In this document: one piece after another, positions 58,088 to 64,000 of the stretch | Position numbering within the stretch: the stretch's first letter is position 1 | How the letters are laid out: each line of letters opens with the position of its first letter | Assembly: GCA_963930655.1 (NCBI GenBank) | Contig: OZ005601.1 | Coordinates: 16,670,001-16,734,000 of the forward strand | Direction of reading: 5' to 3' | DNA: 64,000 bases | Source of the DNA: Myrica gale | Lineage: Eukaryota; Streptophyta; Magnoliopsida; Fagales; Myricaceae | Made by a program: the position numbers and the translations under genes | Notes under the pieces: model-generated | Database searches by the model: none | What the model saw: only the letters and a program-made list of their open reading frames with translations | Told to the model about the DNA's origin: nothing

Positions 58088-59784
58088 AATTCGCAAGTGC
58101 ACGAAATTTTAACAAGTAATATAGTAATAAGAAAGGATGTCGAACCCACGAGGACTACTCACCTATTAACTATTGAAATTGTTCTAATTCTAAATTATTT
58201 GAAAATCAAGAGAAGTGGTGGATTTCGAACTTTAGGAAACAAAAAATCAATAAACTTAAATAAGATTTCACCCAATAAGAAAACACCAAGGCATCCGACT
58301 CACCTAACCAATCAAATCCAAAATCCTAACCATGCAATCAGTCAATTATCAACCTCTTTAACAATGAAATATTCTAATTTATCTAAGACCCTCTCTCGAG
58401 TAGAATTAGAATTACCCAACATACAACAACCTGCGAATTGTCTATGCGAATTTAGAAGCAATTGAGCACATTAAGATTAATAATATTTCACAAAAAAGTC
58501 GTACAAATCATGTTGGCACATTCCTGTCTTTCGTTAAATTCATGGCATACATCTTTTGAAGCTAAACTACATGCATCATCTCTCGAGTTAACACGCACAA
58601 CAAATCATTCAACTATTGGCCAGATAATTGAAAGCATTAAACTCAATGATGTATACTTCAAAAAGAGTGATAAAATTTCGATTACATGGTAATAAGATTC
58701 GGAATTGTCATGGAGAGGCTACATCGTAGCCTTAGCAATAGAAATTAGTTCATAGCAAAATCATAATACATCATAATAACTCTGAAATTCATAATGGAAA
58801 TTATACAAAGAGAAGAGAAGATTAAAGGATTATAAAGGAACTATATGTAGATCGAGAATCTCAATTGTTGACAAACTCTAGTTCAGCCTACATCTTCTTT
58901 CTCCTTTCCTTCGTGCCCTAGTTGTTCTCCCTCCTTTTCTTTAAAAGACCTCTTTGTTTCCTTAAAACAGGGTTCTAAAAAAGGCAATTTTTTCTCGACC
59001 TCTGACTTGATGCTCCGTTTTCACCTTTTTCTTTTCCTATTTTGGAAAATTTCAAAACACGAAAGTTGTATAAGGTTCTCATAGATTTTTGTAGACACCA
59101 AGTTTGATCTCATGCGATTTCTATATCAAAATATACGGTCAAAATACAGAAGGGTGTTTCAGGAATTCCAGGAATTTCGAGAAAGGAAAGTTTACTTCTT
59201 AATTCCAATGAATCCTTCAATTGATTTGTTCCTTCTCTTGTTTCATGCGGCACACCAAAACCTACCAAAACCTAATAGGTGTTTAGGTTTTATTTAAAAT
59301 AGAAACACACGTTGGCCTCTTCTTGTGAGCTGGACCCCAACCTCTCATTGACTTGGTGAATCCCTAAATTCTTGGCAGATTTGTTCCCCGACTTCCAACT
59401 GGATTTGAAACTTCAAAACAACGTAACTAGGTTTCAAACTCTTTATACAAGTTTTAGGCCTTCCTCTTAGCTTTCCATAGAATCAAACAAAACCGGAAAC
59501 TGATGTCTGTAGCTCCCATTACACTCGATTGATAAAACGTTATTCTAATTTGGAAACTAGGGTTTTGCTTTGTTGACCTAACCCGAATTTGGCCTCTTCA
59601 CATCAGCTCAATTTCACCTAATCAAACACATGTAAACTGCAAAATACCAAGAATTTCTAATAATTCAGTAAATATAAATTACCTCAAATTCTTGATAACT
59701 AAGCAAAGAAACACATACAAGTTGCTCTAAATAACCACAATTATGATGACCAAATGTGTGAAATAAATTCCCACATCACTTTAT
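58088..59784. mobile_element. Unclassified 1.7-kb non-coding insertion in the SIRE-like RT
   Basis: It interrupts RT between the ...LLAFAC and SQHKDF... codons. The host matches up to 'ttgtgaa' on the left and from 'aacaagc' on the right, so at most two bases could be duplicated. It starts near 'aattcgcaagtgcacgaaat' and contains 'tcgaacccacgaggac', a phrase that recurs in plant LTR-like repeats. No coding region, no terminal inverted repeats and no clear LTR ends were found. ORFs inside are short and unrecognised. Confidence 0.6.
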
Positions 59785-61325
59785 AACAAGCAAAAGCAAG
59801 TAACATGCGAATGGTAAACGAGCAACAGGTGCGCAAAGGTTTCATCAAAATCAATTCCTTCTTGATTATAACCTTGGGCTACTAATCTTGCCTTGTTCCT
59901 TACAACAACCCCGGATTCATCCATTTTGTTTCTAAAAACCCACTTTTTACCAATAATTGGATACTCCTTGGGTCTAGGAACTAGATGCCAACATGGTTTT
60001 TCACAAATTTTTTCAGTTCCTCTTCCATGGCATGGATCCAACTCTTATCATCTTTAGCCTCGTGAAAATTTTTAGGCTCAGGTTGAGAAAGTAAAACAAC
60101 ATTATTAGCTTGATTCAAGGAAGAACAAGTGCTTACCCCTTTCTCCACATTACCAATGATTTGCTGAAGATGATGACTTTGATGTATTTCCATGATTTTG
60201 GTATATCATCTATATCTTGTTGAGACTCTTCTTGAAGCTCTCGAGGTTCTTGTTCTTGCTCAAGAGTCTCTTCCTTGTCTTTGTCGACTGTAAGCTTCTC
60301 GACCTCTTTGTTATGATCTACAATATCTTCATCATATTTCCTCACAAGTATGTCAGATTCATAAAAAATAACATGAATTGATTCTTCAACAACCAAGATA
60401 CGCTTATTAAAAACACGAAAGTCTTTACTAGCAGTTGAATAGCCAAGAAATATACCTATATCCGCCTTGGCATCGAACTTACCCAAATTATCTTTGTTGT
60501 TGTTGAGCACAAAGCATTTGCATCCAAAAACATGAAAGTAGCCAATGTTGTGTTTTCTTTTATTCCATAGCTCATATGGAGTTTTCTTAAGAATAAGTCT
60601 CATCATGCAACGATTCATAACGTAACAACTTGTGCTAACTGCCTCAGCCCATAAATAGTTAGGCAAGTTGCTTTCACATAGCAATGTTCTAACCATCTCT
60701 TCAAGAGTCCTATTCTTCCTCTCTACAACACCATTTGTTGAGGAGTTCTAGGAGCCGAGAAGTTATGGTTAATGCCATTTTCAGTACAAAATTTTAAAAA
60801 TGAGGAATTTTTAAATTCTTTTCTATGATCACTCATTATGCTAGAAATAGCAAAGCCCTTTTCATTTTGAATTCTCTTGCTAAGTTTTTCAAAACCATGA
60901 AAGACCTCATCTTTATGGGCTACAAATATGACCCATGTGAATCTACTGAAGTCATCAACTACAACAAAGGCATAATGTTTGCCACCCAAACTTAATGTTC
61001 GGGTTGGACCAAATAGATCCATGTGTAGAAGTTGAAGTGGTCTAGAAGTGGACCCTACAATTTTGGGCTTAAAGGAGGTTTTGATTTGTTTGCCTTTTTG
61101 ACAAGCCGCACAAATTTTGTCCTTTTCAAAGATATGGTTAGGCAAACCAGAAACTAAATTCTTTTTTGCTAGTTTTGAAATCAAGTTCATGCTTGCATGA
61201 GCAAGCCTTCTATGCCACAACCAACTATCCTTATCATTTAGAGCTGAAAGACATTTTATGTTTTCTGAGGAGATGCTCTCTAAATGAACAGTATACACAT
61301 TTTCAAATCTATCCCCAACAAACAA
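59785..61325 (-). pseudogene. SIRE-like integrase and RT N-terminus
   Basis: On the minus strand: integrase zinc-binding WLWHRRLAHASMNLISKLAK with CAACQKGK, the core with Asp in LLHMDLFGP, VVVDDFSRFTWVIFVAHKDE and Asp in IMSDHRKEF. The frame breaks at about 60730 just where the PQxNGxxER-type Glu motif should be. It resumes with ESNLPNYLWAEAVSTSCYV and FLGYSTASKDFRVFNKR. RT starts at about 60041 with [14 protein letters not shown] and [20 protein letters not shown]. Multiple frameshifts make it inactive. Confidence 0.88.
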
Positions 61326-61367
61326 GACCTTTTTTATTTAAATATTTTCAACAAGACAAATTGATGA

Positions 61368-61652
61368 CTAAAAAATGACTCGGTTTCCCTTGTCACAGAA
61401 TTGGCTAACAATTAAGAGATTATGCTTTAACCCATCAACAAGAAGTACACTTTCAATAATGGGATTAGGATACGTACCAATGTTACCAACACCGAGTGTC
61501 TTCCCTTTGCCATTATCACCAAAGGTAACCGAACCCTTTCCTTTGAGACAAAGAGAGCTAAACCAACTCTTGTCTCCAGTCATGTGCTTGGAGCATTCAC
61601 TATCAAGGACCCAATGTTCCTTTGTATTATTGGACTTCAAGCACACCTTCAA
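61368..61652 (-). pseudogene. SIRE-like protease with altered active site
   Basis: On the minus strand: EHWVLDSECSKHMTGDKSWF, then VTFGDNGKGKTLGVGNIGTY and LLVDGLKHNLLIVSQFCDKG. The layout is that of the SIRE-type aspartic protease, but the usual DSG triad reads DSE (Gly to Glu, from a single base). This should abolish catalysis. It is continuous with gag upstream apart from a frame change. Confidence 0.85.
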
Positions 61653-61716
61653 AATGAATCAATTTTTTTATCTTTGGTACCCAAATCTTTTTGGGTCCTT
61701 TGGTGTTAGAATTAAA

Positions 61717-63212
61717 TTATTTCACCTTGTCTTTTTGAATCCATACAAATTTGATTCCTTGGGTGAATTTCTTTCTAGTTGGACAAGTGTGTGAAATGTG
61801 TCCATACTTTCTACAAAAGTTGCAGATTGTAAATGATGGAGAAGATTTTGTAATCATATAGGAGTAAGATTTTTGGTCATTAAAGGAATCATATCCAATG
61901 CCATTTTTGTTGAAGCAGCACTTTTGTGAACCAAGAACTATTTCAAGGTTTTTCTTTCCTTGAGTAAATCTTGCAAGATCTTGAGTAAGAGAGTCAAATT
62001 TTCCATTTAAAAAATTGTTTTCCGATTTCAAATCTTTTGACTCTTCTTGTATAACATTTACATTTCCCTTTGTAAATTTTGCAAGACTCTTTTAAGAGAA
62101 ACAACTTGACATTTTAGGGAGTCACTTTCTTGAATGAGTATTTAGTGGTTTTTTTTTAGACAACAATATTTTGAAAATAAGCTTTTTAATTCAATGTATT
62201 GTTCATTAAAAGCATCTTGTAAGTCATTAAAGGAGAATAAAGAAGTTGAAGAGTCTTGTACCTCTTCTTCATCATCCTTTGCCATGAAGCATAGATTTGC
62301 AACCTCTTCAACATCATTATCGCTATCACTATCGTCGGATTCTCCCCATGCAGCCAATAAGGCTTTCTTCTTGTCTTTGAAACTATTGGGTTTCTTATGA
62401 GATTCAAGGTTGGGGCAGTCCGTCTTTAGATGTCCCAGCTTTTTGCATCCAAAACAAATAATATCATTCTTCTTGCTACTATCTCCTTTGTAGCTTGTCT
62501 TTCTTTGAAATCTTTTAACTCCTTGTTTCCTCCGAAAGAACTTCTTGAATCTCTAGGTGAATAATGTCATTTCTTCATCATCTTCGGAAGACTCATCATC
62601 ACCAGAGCATGAAGCTTTTAAGGCAATTCCTCTTTTTACTTTACCTTCTTCCTCATCTCCCTTTACTTGGTTCATCTCATGTGTCATGAGAGAACCCATG
62701 AGCTCATCCAAAGAGAGCTTTGTCAAATATTTTGCTTCTTGAATGGCAGTGACCTTGGGTTCCCAAGATTTTGGTAAGTACCTAAGAATTTTTCTCATCA
62801 TTTCAACATTAGTATATTCTTTACAAAGAGATTTAAGACCATTTATAATATCACTAAAGCGAGTGAACATTGATGAGATAGATTCATCGGATTTCATCTT
62901 AAAAAGCATATAACTATGAACAAGCATACTGATTTTGGTTTCCATGACTTGATTTGTACCTTCATGAGGCACTTAGGGTTTATCTCATATTTGTTTTTCG
63001 GTTTTACAACCGGAAATATGATTTAATTCATTTGAATCTCGAGCACAATATAACACATTCATAGCTTTTGAATTTAAGGACATGAGCTTTAAATCATCAT
63101 CATCAAATTCTTTTTCATCCTTCAATATACCTTCCTTGTTTCTAGGAAATCCAGGGCCACTAGAGATTAATCTCCATAAATCGTAATATACAGCTTGGAT
63201 ATAGATTCTCAT
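61717..63212 (-). pseudogene. SIRE-like gag with two zinc knuckles
   Basis: On the minus strand from 63212: M-R-I-Y-I-Q-A-V-Y-Y-D-L-W (capsid start), then SDESISSMFTRFSDIINGLK, MRKILRYLPKSWEPKVTAIQ and LSLDELMGSLMTHEMN (gag core). A basic stretch precedes the knuckle CFGCKKLGHLKTDC near 62430, followed by acidic residues (ESDDSDSDNDVEEV). The second knuckle CNFCRKYGHISHTC is near 61800. At least four frame breaks (about 62980, 62555, 62140, 62040). The long gag with an acidic linker and second knuckle is typical of the lineage. Confidence 0.85.
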
Positions 63213-63326
63213 TCTTGCTTTCCAATAGTTATGACAAGTTCCATTAAAGAGATGTGGTCTATTTGCGGATTAACCTTCAGCTAAGGAGGAACTAACTAGG
63301 GTTGCCATTAAAAGAGTGAAACCTCA

Positions 63327-63338
63327 GCTCCAATACCA
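63327..63338 (-). promoter_or_regulatory. Primer-binding site of the SIRE-like element
   Basis: The minus strand reads TGGTATTGGAGC, two bases inside the end of the 5' LTR. It is complementary to the 3' end of initiator tRNA-Met apart from two positions of the usual TGGTATCAGAGC. Confidence 0.8.
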
Positions 63339-63340
63339 AT

Positions 63341-64000
63341 TGAAAGTCTACGTAACAACCCAAGGGGGGTGAATTGGGTTTTAATAAAATTAACCTTTTT
63401 CAAATGAGATTTAAATACAAACATAATAAACAACAAGAGCAATGAATAAGTGAATAAGAATAAAAATAAGGAGATAAGAGTTGGATAGAAGACACCGTAA
63501 TTTTTAGGTTGTTCAGCCAAACACTTGCCTACCCCCCAAGGCTATTGACTTTCTTGGGCTTTCTCCATTATCTTTCAAATAGCAAGAACACTTTAGCTTC
63601 TCGGGTGCTAAGGAACCTTCACAAAGCATTTTTCGAGCTAACGCTTTAACTCTCTTCACAAATCCCAAAACCTTGGGATTTCTTCTACTCACAAAAGTAG
63701 GACCTAGTGTTTACCCAACACTTACAAAGTTTAAAATGAATGGATACAAAATGAAACTCACAAAATGGCTCTTAAAGCTAGATATACAAATGTGTTAAGC
63801 ACAAAGGGTAGGAAGAAGATAAAAATTACAATAGAAGGATGAGATGTGGCAGGGAAATAACAAGCCTTCTTGGTAGGTGCGACCCTTCTCTCTTCTTCAA
63901 AGATTTCTCTCTTTCTCAAGAAGTTAGGTCAAGAAGTTATTGCAGATGTTCGTGCCATCGAGAGCTACCATTCTTCAACTTGAATCTTGCTTGTATTTAA
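63341..64000 (-). repeat. SIRE-like 5' LTR, truncated by the window edge
   Basis: The minus-strand LTR ends ...TAGACTTTCA at 63341. Inside are 'cccaaggggggtgaattggg' (63359-63378) and short exon-like low-complexity sequence. The start of this LTR lies beyond 64000, so length and age cannot be judged. Confidence 0.75.

Larger units (their letters stand above)
54051..64000 (-). mobile_element. SIRE/Maximus-like Copia with envelope-like ORF (runs off window)
   Basis: Minus-strand order is 5' LTR (63341-64000+), primer site, gag, protease, integrase, RT, RNase H, a spacer, envelope-like ORF, then 3' LTR beginning TGTTAGCCC at 54396. Signs of the lineage are two zinc knuckles in a long gag, the envelope-like gene after pol, the 'cccaaggggggtgaattggg' segment in the LTR and the purine tract before 'TGTTAG'. 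It is decayed: many frameshifts and stops, and a 1.7-kb insertion in RT. The left edge given here is nominal. Confidence 0.8.

Noticed and set aside
58082..59788. Calling the 1.7-kb RT insertion a solo LTR with TG...CA ends
   Set aside because: The flanking 5-mers (TATGT and AGCAA) do not match, and the TGTGA belongs to the interrupted RT codons.
1..64000. tRNA, rRNA or other structured RNA genes
   Set aside because: No tRNA cloverleaf or rRNA sequence was noticed by eye; only tRNA-complementary primer sites were found. A tRNAscan or Rfam run would decide.

Overview
The window is eudicot-type plant nuclear DNA: AT-rich, with plant-specific protein families and dense nested LTR retrotransposons. 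No intact host gene was found. The only recognisable host gene is a dead MscS-like mechanosensitive channel gene (MSL4/5/6/8/9/10 group) on the minus strand, spread over about 22 kb (593-22766). Five exons with canonical splice sites can be read. It is broken by two Copia elements of one family, each with a perfect 5-bp target duplication, and by several small frameshifts and stops.

Layout. 1-592: 3' flank of the dead gene. 784-11268: Copia-1, minus strand, TSD GTTTC, older (23 differences between 564-bp LTRs). It contains a Ty3/Gypsy solo LTR (2909-6106, TSD AATCT) and a truncated relative of that LTR (8428-8951). 11269-14792: MSL exons 5a, 4, 3, 2 and 1b, with an inverted-repeat element in the first intron. 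14793-21860: Copia-2, plus strand, TSD GGGCC, very young (2 differences between 567-bp LTRs) but coding-defective. 21861-22766: MSL exon 1a and start codon. 22767-26449: intergenic DNA with a non-autonomous hAT-like element (24796-25677, 8-bp TSD TGTGTAAG). 26450-38432: degenerate Athila/Tat-type Gypsy with tRNA-Asp-type primer sites. It is arranged as LTR/internal/LTR/internal/LTR, with another solo LTR (30196-33718) and a TIR-bounded repeat (34660-36187) inside. 38433-52279: a chromodomain (Tekay-like) Gypsy locus with 4.1-kb LTRs. It has an abnormal structure: the left LTR is really a solo LTR followed by a duplicated piece of its right-hand flank, joined directly to mid-gag. 52280-54000: an old, degenerate Copia. 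54000-64000: a minus-strand SIRE/Maximus-like Copia with gag, pol and a downstream envelope-like ORF, running off the right edge through its 5' LTR.

Three patterns stand out. (1) The 2909-6106 solo LTR carries twelve copies of the palindrome GTGTCGACAC in six pairs, every pair exactly 21 bp start to start. The same motif at the same spacing recurs in the unrelated SIRE-like element. The 30196-33718 LTR carries a comparable array of TCGA-cored units every 11 bp. (2) The Tekay-like element has an extra sense ORF (283 codons) between integrase and the 3' LTR, whose ATG directly follows a splice-acceptor-like sequence. (3) The structure at 38433-52690 implies joining of a solo-LTR chromatid to a full-length-element chromatid, or an assembly artefact.

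Domain and family calls rest on reading motifs by eye. No database search or alignment program was run.
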